Of a DNA stretch of 64,000 nucleotides, positions 33,982-43,223 are shown piece by piece (the first letter of the stretch is position 1; each line of letters starts with the position of its first letter). The notes under the pieces were generated by a model that was not told the DNA's origin, searched no databases, and worked only from the letters and a program-made list of their open reading frames with translations. Both the position numbers and the translations under genes were made by a program. The DNA is from Erysipelotrichaceae bacterium (GTDB lineage Bacteria > Bacillota_I > Bacilli_A > Erysipelotrichales > Erysipelotrichaceae), in NCBI GenBank assembly GCA_017445225.1, contig JAFSUN010000011.1, forward strand, positions 1 through 64,000. The letters run 5' to 3'.

Positions 33982-35421
33982 CTAATACGGCGATTCCAGG
34001 TTATGGTAAATGCGATATCCGTCCGCTTCCGCTACCAGTTCCATCTTGTCGGTATATGACAGGACGTGATCGATGTGATAGCCCTTCTGGCAGAGCCAGT
34101 AGTCAAAGTGATACTTATCCTGCATCTCCTTGACCGTGATGCCCATGTGCATGGAGTCCCAGACCTCCGCCAGGATGTCTTCCTTGCCGTTGATGCTCTT
34201 CAGGAATACTTCTGCCCGCGGATCAGCATAGCAGCGGTAGCCCCGCCACTCGGCATAGGATCCGCAGTTGAAGTCGGTATAGAGACTGATACGGCGATCG
34301 GCTTCAAAGTCCTTCATCACCTCATAGCCATAGGTAGCACTGTTGAAGTCAAAGGGAATGCACCAGAAAATGATGGTGGCAACGATGCAGCCTATACCGC
34401 CCAGCTTCCACAGAGGGACGGCGATCTTCTCGGGAAGTTCCAGATGCCTTAACTGCCAGGCACCGACCAAACCGGCAAACAGCGCATAGAAGGCATTGTT
34501 TCTTACGGCATACAGCGCCATGACCAGGGTACCGGCGGCCATGAAGAAATACCTTAATGGGAATTTCTCCTTCTTCTTAAAGGCAAAGTACAGATAGATC
34601 ACCTCAGCGAGAAACGGAAAGCTTGAACAGCTGAAGAAGTCCTCCCAGGCTGTTCTTCCCACTTCCGAAATGTTTCTGAGCAGGCCGTTGTCATTGAGGG
34701 AAGCGAACAGGTAGACCACGCTTCTGACCCCATAGGGATTGATCAGGGCAGCGCCCCAGCAGATGACAAAGGTGACCAACAGTGGCAGTTTCCGGTAACC
34801 GGTGCCCTGAAGTCTGAAGATCTTTATGAAGCCGAAGTCGCAGAGATACGGCAGCATCATGATGAAGAAGATCGGCAGCATCGTCGAGTGAAACTGCATG
34901 TACAGAAACGCCTGCAGCGGCAGCCAGTAGAGATTTCTCTGATCACCGCTTCTGGCATATTTCTCCAGGCAGATCACTTCCCCTAACAGGAAGGCGTAGC
35001 TGAAGATCTGCGGACGGGTGCGGATGTATTGGAAGCCGAACATGCACATGTTACAGATGGCAAAGATCGTGGAAACACGCTTATTGCCGTCGGAGAACAG
35101 CAGACAGCCCTGATAGAACAGATAGATAATGATGGAAAACATCGCCATCATCACGAAGTAGACGCCCCAGCCGCCGAACCAGTCATAGGCCTTGTAGAAG
35201 AGAATGCAGGTCGCCCACTTCTCAAAGCTGAAGGCCAGACCTTCATGAACGGTAAACGGCTCAACGGTCGCAAAGCCGTGCTCCAGTATGTATCGGCCGT
35301 GGTTCATCGTAAACCACAGGTCGTTGTTCAGGTCCCGGGCCGCAAACATGAAGGGAATGGCGAAGACCAGGACCGCGGCGATCCGGTAGAATCTGGTATT
35401 GGGTTCAAACAGTTTCTTCAT
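33982..35421 (-). CDS. Polytopic membrane protein, GT-C glycosyltransferase-like
   Basis: A 479-residue protein with about ten transmembrane segments. The first loop has the acidic GT-C pattern DLNNDLWFTMNHGRYILE followed by PFTVHEG and SFEKWAT, as in lipid-carrier-dependent sugar transferases. The C-terminal soluble part (about 390-479) lies after the last membrane segment. It overlaps the stop of the gtrA gene (ATGA) with GGAG nine bases upstream. With the GT2 and GtrA genes it forms a classic module in which a GT2 charges undecaprenyl phosphate, GtrA may flip it, and a GT-C enzyme transfers the sugar outside. The acceptor is unknown. Confidence 0.65.
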   Translation of the reverse strand: MKKLFEPNTRFYRIAAVLVFAIPFMFAARDLNNDLWFTMNHGRYILEHGFATVEPFTVHEGLAFSFEKWATCILFYKAYDWFGGWGVYFVMMAMFSIIIYLFYQGCLLFSDGNKRVSTIFAICNMCMFGFQYIRTRPQIFSYAFLLGEVICLEKYARSGDQRNLYWLPLQAFLYMQFHSTMLPIFFIMMLPYLCDFGFIKIFRLQGTGYRKLPLLVTFVICWGAALINPYGVRSVVYLFASLNDNGLLRNISEVGRTAWEDFFSCSSFPFLAEVIYLYFAFKKKEKFPLRYFFMAAGTLVMALYAVRNNAFYALFAGLVGAWQLRHLELPEKIAVPLWKLGGIGCIVATIIFWCIPFDFNSATYGYEVMKDFEADRRISLYTDFNCGSYAEWRGYRCYADPRAEVFLKSINGKEDILAEVWDSMHMGITVKEMQDKYHFDYWLCQKGYHIDHVLSYTDKMELVAEADGYRIYHNLESPY

Positions 35422-35807
35422 GCTTCTTCGCTCCTTTCCATCCACAGTTTTCGGACAATGAAATTGATGACCATGGTAACCCCGGTCGCCATGATCTTTA
35501 CCAGCAGCTCATTTAGCTGCAGTTTTCTTACCCCGACATAGATGATCGCCTCGGAAATGGCCAGGCCGCTTAAGGCCGTGGTCATGAATTTGGCAAACTG
35601 CTTCGCCAACGTATCATCCGGTGAAAAGTTAAAGACATATTTTCTGGATGCCCAGAAATTGTAGATCACGGACACCAGAAAAGCGGCAACGTTGCCTGCC
35701 AGAGGATCAATGCCGACTTTTGTAAGTATGTAGTATAGGGTCCAGTCAATGACGGTAGCGATGCCCCCTACCATCAGATAGCTGATTATCTGCCGGCGGT
35801 TAAACAT
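35418..35807 (-). CDS. GtrA family membrane protein
   Basis: A 129-residue protein with four transmembrane segments, typical of GtrA, proposed to flip undecaprenyl-phosphate-sugar across the membrane. The characteristic opening FNRRQIISYLMVGGIATVID and VIYNFWASRKYVF are present. It overlaps the end of the GT2 gene by eight bases and is followed by the GT-C-like gene with an ATGA overlap. Confidence 0.88.
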   Translation of the reverse strand: MFNRRQIISYLMVGGIATVIDWTLYYILTKVGIDPLAGNVAAFLVSVIYNFWASRKYVFNFSPDDTLAKQFAKFMTTALSGLAISEAIIYVGVRKLQLNELLVKIMATGVTMVINFIVRKLWMERSEEA

Positions 35808-36693
35808 CGCTTCTTTCCTTCATCATCCGGCGGTATTGACGGGTAAACTCTTCCTGCTGGCTGCGCAGGGTGAATTCCTTCATGAACATCAAGAAGAACA
35901 GTCCCAGAGCCGCGATCAGCATGATCCAAGCCCCCAGAGTATGCTTAGTCCAGTTAAGTATGATGCCGATGACGGCAGCCAGGCCGCTCAGGGCCCCGTA
36001 GATCAGCGCCGGGCGGTATTTCAGGGTCAGCCGGCCGATCATCATGATTACCTTAAAGCCGTCTCTGACGGTATTGAGCTTGCTGAAGCTGCCCGCCGGG
36101 CGGTCGCGGTATTCGATCGGCAGTTCCCGGATGCGGAGCTTCTTGCTGAGGGAATGCATGGCCATTTCCGTCTCCACCTGGAAGCCATCCGAGGTGCACG
36201 GGAAGGTCTTGACAAAGCCATAGCTGAAGGCTCTTAAGCCACTCATGATATCCTTGAGGTCACTGCCAAAGATAAGGTTGACCAGGAATCTGACCAGGCG
36301 GTTGCCGAAGTTATGGAACGGCCGCTTGTTGGTGGTGAAATAGGTTGAGGACAGGCGGTCACCGACTACCATGTCGGCTTCCCCATTCAGAATGATGTCG
36401 GCCATTTCCCGGGCCCGGTCGGCCGGGTAAGTGTCATCCCCATCGGTCATGATGTAACAGTCGGCCTCAATGTCGCGGAACATGCTTCGGACGGCACAGC
36501 CCTTGCCCTGCTTATGCTCGTAGACTACCTGGGCGCCCCCCTGGCGGGCGATCTCATCAGTCCCGTCGGTGCTGTTGTTGTCATAGACGTAGATTTCGGC
36601 TTCCGGCAATTCCTGCTTAAAATCGCTGATGACCTTGGCAATGGTCTCAGCTTCGTTCAGACAGGGAATTAAAACGGCAATCTTCTTTTCCAT
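35800..36693 (-). CDS. Glycosyltransferase family 2, dolichol-phosphate-sugar synthase type
   Basis: A 297-residue protein with a GT-A domain that starts VLIPCLNEAETIAKVI and contains the acidic metal site MTDGDDTYPAD, then two C-terminal transmembrane helices (about 228-270) and a charged tail. Members of this class load a sugar from UDP/GDP-sugar onto a polyprenyl phosphate. The ATG at 36693 has AAAGG upstream; other ATGs up to 30 bases further upstream are possible. It is the first gene of the GT2-gtrA-GT-C unit, right after the rpsU terminator. Confidence 0.85.
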   Translation of the reverse strand: MEKKIAVLIPCLNEAETIAKVISDFKQELPEAEIYVYDNNSTDGTDEIARQGGAQVVYEHKQGKGCAVRSMFRDIEADCYIMTDGDDTYPADRAREMADIILNGEADMVVGDRLSSTYFTTNKRPFHNFGNRLVRFLVNLIFGSDLKDIMSGLRAFSYGFVKTFPCTSDGFQVETEMAMHSLSKKLRIRELPIEYRDRPAGSFSKLNTVRDGFKVIMMIGRLTLKYRPALIYGALSGLAAVIGIILNWTKHTLGAWIMLIAALGLFFLMFMKEFTLRSQQEEFTRQYRRMMKERSDV

Positions 36694-36735
36694 ATTCACC
36701 TTTTCAAACTTCATTACTCTCATTCTACACTAGAG

Positions 36736-36765
36736 TAAAAAGAAAAGCGATATTTAAATCGCTTT
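36736..36765 (-). terminator. Intrinsic terminator of rpsU
   Basis: AAAGCGAT (36744-36751) pairs with ATCGCTTT (36758-36765) around a 6-base loop; the minus strand continues with TTCTTTTTAC. Confidence 0.8.
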
Positions 36766-36768
36766 GTC

Positions 36769-36945
36769 TTACTTCTTTCTGGCCTTGCGTGCAGCTTCCT
36801 GCTTCAGCTTGCGCTTGACGCCTGGCTTTACGTAATATTCTCTTTTGCGAGCTTCAGCAAGGGTACCATTACGTGAAACTTGTCTCTTGAAACGACGAAG
36901 TGCATCATCAAGAACTTCGTTTTCCTTAAGAACGACCTTTGGCAT
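36769..36945 (-). CDS. rpsU: 30S ribosomal protein S21
   Basis: A 58-residue basic protein, [20 protein letters not shown] at the N-terminus and ending [15 protein letters not shown], a full match in pattern and length to S21 of Bacillota. It binds the 30S platform and takes part in initiation. GGGAGGG lies about 10 bases before the ATG. It has its own consensus promoter (36997-37025) and terminator. In Bacillus rpsU is also near mtaB, rsmE and the phoH-era region, so the setting agrees. Confidence 0.97.
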   Translation of the reverse strand: MPKVVLKENEVLDDALRRFKRQVSRNGTLAEARKREYYVKPGVKRKLKQEAARKARKK

Positions 36946-36996
36946 TTTCTATTCTACCCTCCCTTCTGAAACCGCATTAAAATATGCAACGTAAAT

Positions 36997-37025
36997 ATTA
37001 TAGTGTAATACTTCCTGATTTTCAA
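36997..37025 (-). promoter_or_regulatory. Promoter of rpsU
   Basis: On the minus strand TTGAAA and TATAAT are 17 bases apart, just after the deoC stop. The leader before the rpsU ATG is about 45 bases. Confidence 0.88.
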
Positions 37026-37028
37026 CTA

Positions 37029-37688
37029 CTAATCGTTTTTATTTGCCTCCGCAATGATCTTCATGCCGGCTGAACAGCCTAATCTGTCAGCGCCGGCCTC
37101 GATCATGGCTAAGGCGTCCTTCAGGGTACGGATGCCTCCGGCAGCTTTTACCTTCAGACCGGTACCTTCTACCTGCTTCTTCATTAAGGCGACGTCTTCC
37201 ACGGTAGCACCGCCGGTGGAGAAACCGGTTGAGGTCTTGACGAAGTCAGCCTTGGCAAGAACGGAGCAGTTGCAGGCCTGTCTCTTTTCCTCGTCGGTAA
37301 GCAGACAGGTTTCAATGATGACCTTAACGGTCTTACCCCTGGCAGCTTCCACTACTGAACAGATGTCATCGGTAACATAATCCAGATTGCCGTCCTTCAG
37401 GGCTCCGATGTTGATGACCATGTCGAATTCATCAGCGCCATCGGCTAAGGCTTCCTTAACTTCGTAGGCCTTGGCCGTGCTGCTCATGGCTCCCAACGGG
37501 AAACCGATTACCGTGCAGACTTCGACATCGGTACCGGCCAAAAGCTCCTTGCAGTACTTGACCCAGCAGCTGTTAACGCAGACACTGGCAAAATCGTATT
37601 CCTTAGCCTGCATGCATAACTGATAGATCTGTTCCCTGGTAGCGTCGGCCTTTAACAGAGTGTGATCAATATACTTGTTAAGCTTCAT
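37029..37688 (-). CDS. deoC: Deoxyribose-phosphate aldolase
   Basis: Splits 2-deoxyribose-5-phosphate into glyceraldehyde-3-phosphate and acetaldehyde in deoxynucleoside breakdown. The 219-residue TIM barrel begins with [14 protein letters not shown], has the Schiff-base Lys in [10 protein letters not shown] (about residue 150) and the phosphate-binding [12 protein letters not shown] lies seven bases before the ATG, which is 11 bases inside murE. Its placement at the end of a cell-division and translation operon instead of a nucleoside cluster is unusual. Confidence 0.96.
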   Translation of the reverse strand: MKLNKYIDHTLLKADATREQIYQLCMQAKEYDFASVCVNSCWVKYCKELLAGTDVEVCTVIGFPLGAMSSTAKAYEVKEALADGADEFDMVINIGALKDGNLDYVTDDICSVVEAARGKTVKVIIETCLLTDEEKRQACNCSVLAKADFVKTSTGFSTGGATVEDVALMKKQVEGTGLKVKAAGGIRTLKDALAMIEAGADRLGCSAGMKIIAEANKND

Positions 37689-39141
37689 TTTCTTCTCCTC
37701 TTTCTTCCATTATTTCCCTTAATATCTCATGGGCGGCGTTCTGGTCACCCATCCAATGCTCTTTCTTGCCTTCAATGTCCATGTAGTCCTCATCGCCCTT
37801 GCCCAGTACCATTACCGTATCGCCTTCCTGGGCCAGTTCAATGCCCTGGCGGATGGCGAAGTAGCGGTCCTTGATGAAGAGACAGGCACTTCTGGTAATG
37901 CCGCTCCTGATGGCTTCGGCGATCTGCGCGGGATCCTCATGCCGGGGGTCTTCCGAGGTCAGGATGATCACGCTGCAGTTTTCATCGGCGATCCTTCCCA
38001 GTTCACTTCTCTTTCGGGCATCCCGGGCCCCGGCACTGCCGAAGACCACGATGATGCGGTGATTGGGCTTGGTGATGGCTCTGGCATATTCGAAGACCTT
38101 TTCAAAGCCGTCCGGTGTATGGGCATAGTCGATCAGCATCGTGAAATTCTGACCTTCAACGATGTTTTCCATCCGGCCCAGCACCTGAGGAATGGTCCGG
38201 CACAACGGGATCAGCTGTTCAAAGGTGTAGCCGTCCTCGTGGAGAACTGCCAGTACGTTAAGCAGGTTATAGACGTTGAATCGGGCCACCAGGTTGGTAT
38301 AGACCGGGTATTTTTCTCCTTTGTAGAGAATATTGAATTCCGTATGGTCGGGGAACAGCTGGACATCAACGGCCTGATAGTCAGCCGCTCTTTCCAGCGC
38401 ATAGGTCACCACCCGGGCATTTGATTCTTTTCTTAACAGTTCGCCATAGGGATCGTCAATGTTGATGACCGCGGTCTTGTCGCTTCCCACCATGGTGAAC
38501 AGTTTTTTCTTGGCCTTATAGTAGTTGTCAAAGTTTCCGTGATAGTCCAGATGATCATGTGTCAGGTTGGTAAAGGATACGACATCGAAGTCGATGGTGT
38601 CGACCCGGTGTTCCTCCAGGCCGATGGAGCTGACCTCCATGGATACGGCCCGGCAGCCCTGATCATACATTTCCCGGAACATCTTATGCAGATAGACGGT
38701 ATCGGGAGTGGTCAGCGGGCTGTCATAGACATCCCTGTCAATGACCACACCGATGGTGCCGACGTAACCGCACTTGACGAAATTGTTGACCATGTATCTG
38801 GTTACCCAGGCAATGGTGCTCTTGCCGTTGGTGCCGGTTACCCCGTATACCTTCATCTTCTCACTTGGCGAGCCGTAGAAGATGGCCGCAAACTCATTCA
38901 GAGCCCGCATGGTATCCTCAACCATCAGATAGGTTACTCCTTCCTGATATTCTTCCAGCTCGCGGCTGTGCACCACGCAGATGGCGCCGTTATTGACGGC
39001 CTGGCTGACAAAGTCATGGCCGTCATTGACCATGCCCTTGATGCAGAAGAAGATGGCATTGTGCCCCTGCTTGCGGGAATCGGTCATTATCTCATCGATT
39101 TCCAGATCGGGTCCGTTCTCAAATATATTACTTATGTTCAT
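37678..39141 (-). CDS. murE: UDP-N-acetylmuramoyl-dipeptide third-residue ligase MurE
   Basis: Adds the third amino acid of the peptidoglycan stem peptide. The 487-residue Mur ligase has an N-terminal UDP-binding domain, the ATP loop [10 protein letters not shown] (about 111-120), [25 protein letters not shown], and the C-terminal domain. The residue position that selects the amino acid, DNPR in diaminopimelate enzymes, reads EDPR (SEDPRHEDP) here: Arg is kept but Asn is replaced by Asp. The substrate (meso-diaminopimelate, L-lysine or another) therefore cannot be settled. Its 3' end overlaps deoC by 11 bases, and its start lies 14 bases inside mtaB. It is not next to murF or mraY. Confidence 0.92.
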   Translation of the reverse strand: MNISNIFENGPDLEIDEIMTDSRKQGHNAIFFCIKGMVNDGHDFVSQAVNNGAICVVHSRELEEYQEGVTYLMVEDTMRALNEFAAIFYGSPSEKMKVYGVTGTNGKSTIAWVTRYMVNNFVKCGYVGTIGVVIDRDVYDSPLTTPDTVYLHKMFREMYDQGCRAVSMEVSSIGLEEHRVDTIDFDVVSFTNLTHDHLDYHGNFDNYYKAKKKLFTMVGSDKTAVINIDDPYGELLRKESNARVVTYALERAADYQAVDVQLFPDHTEFNILYKGEKYPVYTNLVARFNVYNLLNVLAVLHEDGYTFEQLIPLCRTIPQVLGRMENIVEGQNFTMLIDYAHTPDGFEKVFEYARAITKPNHRIIVVFGSAGARDARKRSELGRIADENCSVIILTSEDPRHEDPAQIAEAIRSGITRSACLFIKDRYFAIRQGIELAQEGDTVMVLGKGDEDYMDIEGKKEHWMGDQNAAHEILREIMEERGEENEA

Positions 39142-40429
39142 GTTTCTGATCCTCCCTGAGACTGCCGATCAGACATTCACCGTCCCGGCGGTGATAGCTG
39201 ACCGTCAGAATTCTTCCTGCCAGGTCCTCTTCACTGGTAACCTTTACCAGTACGTATTCACTGTTATGGCCCTGCCAGTAACCGTCCATCTTTCTTTCAA
39301 AGAGGACTTTTCCCTGTTTTCCGGCTAATCCGGATACATAGTCATTGTATAACCGGTCTGACAATTCTGTCAATTTGGTGACGCGCTGCCTCTTGATCTC
39401 CTCTCTTACCTGCTGCTTCAAGCCGGCAGCGACGGTATGCTGCTTGGCGGCGTACGGGAAGACGTGCAGGAAGGACAGATTGGCTCTTTCAATGAACTTT
39501 ACGGTAGCGGCGAAATCCTCTTCGCTCTCACCAGGGAAGCCGACGATGACATCGCTGGAGATGCTGATGTCGGGGATCTCACGGCGGATGGATTCGATCT
39601 TGTTAAGGTAATCCTCCGTGGTATAGGGTCGGCCCATCGCCTTAAGGGTAATGTCACACCCTGACTGTAACGGGATGTGCAGATGGCGGGCAATCCGCTC
39701 ATCGTTCTTCATCAGTTCAACGAATTCATCAGTGACCTCCGTCATTTCGATGGAGGAGATCCTTAATCTTCGCAATTCGGGGACTTCCGCCAGCAGCCTT
39801 CTGACCAGAGCGGTAAAATCGGTGCCGTCGTGGTAGTAGCGGCCGGTATGAATGCCGGTCAGCACCAGTTCGCTGTGGCCCTTTTCCGTCAGCGTTCTGG
39901 CAATGTCGATCACCCGGTCCGCGTCCAGTGATCTTTCCCGTCCTCTCGCTAAAGGAATGACGCAGTAGGTACAGAACTGGTTACAGCCGTCCTGGATCTT
40001 CAAATAGGCCCGCGTCTGCCGGTAGTCCAGCAGTTTCATTTCCTCAAAGGGGGTTTCCTCAAAAGGTTCAACTCTGGCGATTTTTTCTCTCTTTTCCAGG
40101 AATTCATCGATCAGGGCGGGAAGCTCCAGTTTATGATTACTCCCTATCAGGATGTCACAGTCCTCGAAGATCTTCTCATCGGTGTATTCCATCTGCACAT
40201 AGCAGCCGACCACGCAGAGCACGGCTTCGGGATTGATCTTCCTGGCCCGGTGCATCATCTGCCGGCTCTTACTGCCGGCGGTATTGGTGACGGTACAGGT
40301 ATTGATGATGAAGATGTCGCTGAACGCGCCGAAAGGAACTTCCTCGTATTTCTGAGCAAGCTGCTGGCTGTACCAGTTGGCTTCATAGTTGTTGACCTTG
40401 CAGCCGAGGTTGCAGATGGAAAACTTCAT
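39128..40429 (-). CDS. mtaB: tRNA t6A37 methylthiotransferase MtaB
   Basis: Radical SAM enzyme converting t6A37 to ms2t6A37 in tRNAs reading ANN codons. The 433-residue product has the N-terminal MTTase domain with cysteines in CNLGCKVN, NTCTVTN and CVVGCY, the radical SAM triad CNQFCTYC (about residues 146-153), and a TRAM domain near the C-terminus. CNLGCKVNxYE and ANWYSQQL identify the MtaB/YqeV subgroup, not MiaB. The start overlaps the rsmE stop (TGATG) with GGAGGG five bases upstream. Confidence 0.93.
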   Translation of the reverse strand: MKFSICNLGCKVNNYEANWYSQQLAQKYEEVPFGAFSDIFIINTCTVTNTAGSKSRQMMHRARKINPEAVLCVVGCYVQMEYTDEKIFEDCDILIGSNHKLELPALIDEFLEKREKIARVEPFEETPFEEMKLLDYRQTRAYLKIQDGCNQFCTYCVIPLARGRERSLDADRVIDIARTLTEKGHSELVLTGIHTGRYYHDGTDFTALVRRLLAEVPELRRLRISSIEMTEVTDEFVELMKNDERIARHLHIPLQSGCDITLKAMGRPYTTEDYLNKIESIRREIPDISISSDVIVGFPGESEEDFAATVKFIERANLSFLHVFPYAAKQHTVAAGLKQQVREEIKRQRVTKLTELSDRLYNDYVSGLAGKQGKVLFERKMDGYWQGHNSEYVLVKVTSEEDLAGRILTVSYHRRDGECLIGSLREDQKHEHK

Positions 40430-41142
40430 CATTTCCCTCCCCCAAATGCGTCAATGACGCTTAATACATACATCACGGCGGTCTCGGCTCTTAAGATGTT
40501 TCTTCCCAGCGAAACTCTTTCAAAGCCGGCGGATGTCAGATAGTCTATTTCACTTTCGCTGATGCCGCCTTCCGGCCCCACCACAAAGGAAATGCTTCCT
40601 TCGTGCAGTTTTTCGACCAGCGAAACCTTCTCTTCATTTTCATAGGCGACCAGATTGATGTCGCTCTTATATTTCTCGATATCTTTCAGTTTGACAGGCT
40701 CCGTTACTTCCACGATCCGCGAACGGTTGGACTGCTGACAGGCCTCCCGGGCGATCTTGTTCCATCTTGCCACCTTCTTTTCGCTTTCCCCCTTTTCCAG
40801 GCGGATGACGGTCCTTTCGGTGATCAGGGGTACGATCCTGGTGACCCCCAGTTCACAGGCCTTCTGAATGATCAATTCCCATTTGTCCTTCATGATCAGG
40901 GCGGCCAGGCAGGTGATCTCCCTTTCTTCTGCGCCCTTTTCCTCTCTTGGCCCGATCAGGGCATAGGTCCGGCCGTCACGGTAGAAGACTGATGCCGAAA
41001 AGGCGGCATAACTGCCGTCAATGATCCGGATCTCGGTATTCTCCTTCATTCTCAGCACCCGGGAAAGATGGTGGCTGATCTCCCTGTCAAAGGCATATTC
41101 ATCACCTTCCGCAAGGATCTCCTGAACAAAATACTGACGCAT
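40429..41142 (-). CDS. rsmE: 16S rRNA (uracil(1498)-N3)-methyltransferase RsmE
   Basis: A SPOUT-family methyltransferase modifying U1498 of 16S rRNA. The 237-residue product has an N-terminal PUA-like domain and the SAM-binding knot VVGPEGGISESEIDYL followed by SLGRNILRAETAVMYVL. It begins one base after rluB and overlaps the mtaB start. In Bacillus rsmE also lies next to mtaB. Confidence 0.95.
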   Translation of the reverse strand: MRQYFVQEILAEGDEYAFDREISHHLSRVLRMKENTEIRIIDGSYAAFSASVFYRDGRTYALIGPREEKGAEEREITCLAALIMKDKWELIIQKACELGVTRIVPLITERTVIRLEKGESEKKVARWNKIAREACQQSNRSRIVEVTEPVKLKDIEKYKSDINLVAYENEEKVSLVEKLHEGSISFVVGPEGGISESEIDYLTSAGFERVSLGRNILRAETAVMYVLSVIDAFGGGK

Positions 41143-41143
41143 G

Positions 41144-41875
41144 CTACTCGGTCTTCCCCTCCAGAGCCATTTTCTTCAAAGTCTTGATCTCGTGCGGTCT
41201 CAAGCGGCGGTAGCTGCCGGAAGGCATCTGATCATCCCGGATGCAGCCGTATTCACTGCGGTGTAGCTTGGTAACTTCATAACCCAGCATCTCCATCATC
41301 CTTCTGATCTGGCGGTTGCGGCCTTCATAGATGGTGATGTCCAGGGAAGTCCGGGCATTGGGGATGTCCTGATTGGTGACCTTTACCTCCGCCGGCAGGG
41401 TCTTGATGCCGTCATCCAGGGTAACGCCGGTCTGAAGATGTCTGACATCGCTCTTGGTGACCAGTCCCTTGACGGTCACATGATATGTCTTCGGAATGTG
41501 ATAGCGCGGATGCATCAGCATGTTGGCAAACTCCCCGTCATTGGTGAGAATGATCAGTCCTGATGAATCGTAGTCCAGCCTTCCAACCGGATAGATTCTT
41601 TCTTCAGTATCGACCAGGTCGGTGACCTGATTGCGGCCGTGTTCGTCATTGGCCGTACAGACGTATTTCCGCGGCTTGTTGACCAGGTAGTATTCCAGCT
41701 GCTGCTGAGGCAGCGGCTGTCCATCGACGAAAATGACATCCTTACCGGACACCTGCGTTCCTAAGACATTTACGACTTCACCGTTGACCTTTACCCGGTT
41801 GGCCAGGATCAGTTCTTCGGCCTTTCTGCGGCTGCATAAGCCGCTGGCAGCGATGACTTTCTGCAATCTTTCCAT
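41144..41875 (-). CDS. rluB: 23S/16S rRNA pseudouridine synthase, RluB/RsuA family
   Basis: A 243-residue enzyme with an N-terminal S4 RNA-binding domain (MERLQKVIAASGLCSRRKAE) and the catalytic domain with GRLDYDSSGLIILTNDGE, where the Asp of GRLD is the nucleophile, then GRNRQIRRM. The target is probably U2605-equivalent of 23S rRNA by analogy with Bacillus RluB, which also follows scpB. The start overlaps the scpB stop (TAATG) and depends on coupling since no strong ribosome site is visible. Confidence 0.92.
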   Translation of the reverse strand: MERLQKVIAASGLCSRRKAEELILANRVKVNGEVVNVLGTQVSGKDVIFVDGQPLPQQQLEYYLVNKPRKYVCTANDEHGRNQVTDLVDTEERIYPVGRLDYDSSGLIILTNDGEFANMLMHPRYHIPKTYHVTVKGLVTKSDVRHLQTGVTLDDGIKTLPAEVKVTNQDIPNARTSLDITIYEGRNRQIRRMMEMLGYEVTKLHRSEYGCIRDDQMPSGSYRRLRPHEIKTLKKMALEGKTE

Positions 41876-42420
41876 TACTTGAACAGCTCTCTTTCTTCTT
41901 CCTTGTTCTGGTAGTCCGGCAGCTCCGGCAGTTCATCCAGAGAGGCCAGTTTAAAGGTATCCATGAATTCTTCCGTTACTTCGTAGGTAAATGGCCTGCC
42001 AGCCACCTCCAGACGGCCGGCTTCCCTGATCAGGTTTCTGGCCAGCAGTTTCCTGATCATCATGTCGCAGCCCACGCCTCTGATCTCCTCGATCTCGATG
42101 CGGGTGATCGGCTGCTTGTAGGCGATGATGGCCAGGGTCTCCAGAGCAGCCTGGGAGAACGGCCGGGTGCCGCTTTCGGCAAACAGCTTCTGGCAGTACG
42201 GATGGCAGATGGCCTTGGAGACCAGCTTATAGCGGCCGCCGTAGAAAACCATCTCCACACCGCGGTTGTCATCATCCTTATATTCATTCATCAGTTCGTC
42301 AAGTTTCTCCTGTACTTCCTGCTCATCCTTTTCCAGACAGCCGGCCAGCTGCTTAAGGGTGATGCCGTCATCACCTACGACGAATATGATTCCCTCAATT
42401 ACAGCTTTCAGATCATTCAT
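41875..42420 (-). CDS. scpB: Segregation and condensation protein B
   Basis: Winged-helix partner of ScpA in the SMC condensin complex. The 181-residue product shows the family patterns IEGIIFVVGDDGITLKQLA, QAALETLAIIAYKQPITRIEIEEIRGV and LLARNLIREAGR. The start at 42420 has GGGGAG six bases upstream and lies eight bases inside scpA. The smc gene is outside the window. Confidence 0.96.
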   Translation of the reverse strand: MNDLKAVIEGIIFVVGDDGITLKQLAGCLEKDEQEVQEKLDELMNEYKDDDNRGVEMVFYGGRYKLVSKAICHPYCQKLFAESGTRPFSQAALETLAIIAYKQPITRIEIEEIRGVGCDMMIRKLLARNLIREAGRLEVAGRPFTYEVTEEFMDTFKLASLDELPELPDYQNKEEERELFK

Positions 42421-43141
42421 ACTTAACTCCCCTCGCAAATATTACTTCTTCCTTCTTAACGGTAAACACCAGTTCACCCTCATGCACCATTTCCAGTAAG
42501 GACAGGAAGGTCATGACTACGGTATAGATGTCCTTACAGTCTTCCATGCACTTTTCCATCGTGAACTTCTCCGGCCACTTTCTGATCAGCTTCCTCAACT
42601 GCTTCTTGCGGTCATCGACCGTCAGTTCCCTGGTGGTGATGCTGACTTCGTAGGGCTGGGCCAGCTGCAGCCTTTTCAGGCACTTCTGCATGGCCTTGAT
42701 CAGTTCATAGGGTGAAGTCTCCTCAAAGGTCTCCTCCACCTTCATCCAGTCGTTGGCGATCTGGGCCTGCGGCTTGTCGTGCATCATCAGTCTTTCATGC
42801 CACAACTGTTCAAAGGAAGCCGATACTTCCTTGTATTTCTGATATTCCACCAGCCGGGCAACCAGCCGCTGGGATTCGTCCTCTTCATAGTCCTCTTCCA
42901 GCTTATCGTCGTTGTTCGGCAGCAGTTTCTTGCTCTTGTATTCGATCAGGGTCGCCAGTTCGACCAGATACTCGGAGGCAATGTCCAGATGCAGCTGCTG
43001 CATGGCCCGGATATAGGCCAGATACTGATCCGTCAGTCTGGCGATGTCAAGCGAAAAAAGATCCATCTCACCTTCCTTGATCAGGTGCAGCATGAGATCC
43101 AGCGGTCCGTCAAACTGATCGATCCTTACCTTGAAATCCAT
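42413..43141 (-). CDS. scpA: Segregation and condensation protein A
   Basis: Kleisin subunit that bridges SMC heads. The 242-residue product has the conserved N-terminus FDGPLDLMLHLIKEGEMDLF and LEYLVELATLIEYKSKKLLP-like helices (EYLVELATLIEYKSKKLLP), an acidic middle and a winged-helix C-terminus. The ATG at 43141 is placed by GGAGG about eight bases upstream; a reading 20 residues longer crosses the promoter. It is the first gene of scpA-scpB-rluB-rsmE-mtaB-murE-deoC, all overlapping or nearly so. Confidence 0.96.
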   Translation of the reverse strand: MDFKVRIDQFDGPLDLMLHLIKEGEMDLFSLDIARLTDQYLAYIRAMQQLHLDIASEYLVELATLIEYKSKKLLPNNDDKLEEDYEEDESQRLVARLVEYQKYKEVSASFEQLWHERLMMHDKPQAQIANDWMKVEETFEETSPYELIKAMQKCLKRLQLAQPYEVSITTRELTVDDRKKQLRKLIRKWPEKFTMEKCMEDCKDIYTVVMTFLSLLEMVHEGELVFTVKKEEVIFARGVKYE

Positions 43142-43159
43142 CGATATTACCTCCAATGT

Positions 43160-43168
43160 AGTATACCA
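43160..43168 (-). promoter_or_regulatory. Extended -10 promoter of the scpA operon
   Basis: On the minus strand TGG precedes TATACT (43160-43165), 18 bases before the scpA ATG. No good -35 is seen, as is common for extended -10 promoters. Confidence 0.6.
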
Positions 43169-43193
43169 CATTAAGCCCTTTTTATCATCATAA

Positions 43194-43214
43194 CAAAACA
43201 TGGCTCAGCCATGT
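43194..43214 (-). terminator. Intrinsic terminator of folA
   Basis: ACATGGC (43198-43204) pairs with GCCATGT (43208-43214) around a 3-base loop, followed on the minus strand by TTTTG. Confidence 0.75.
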
Positions 43215-43223
43215 CTGTTACTT

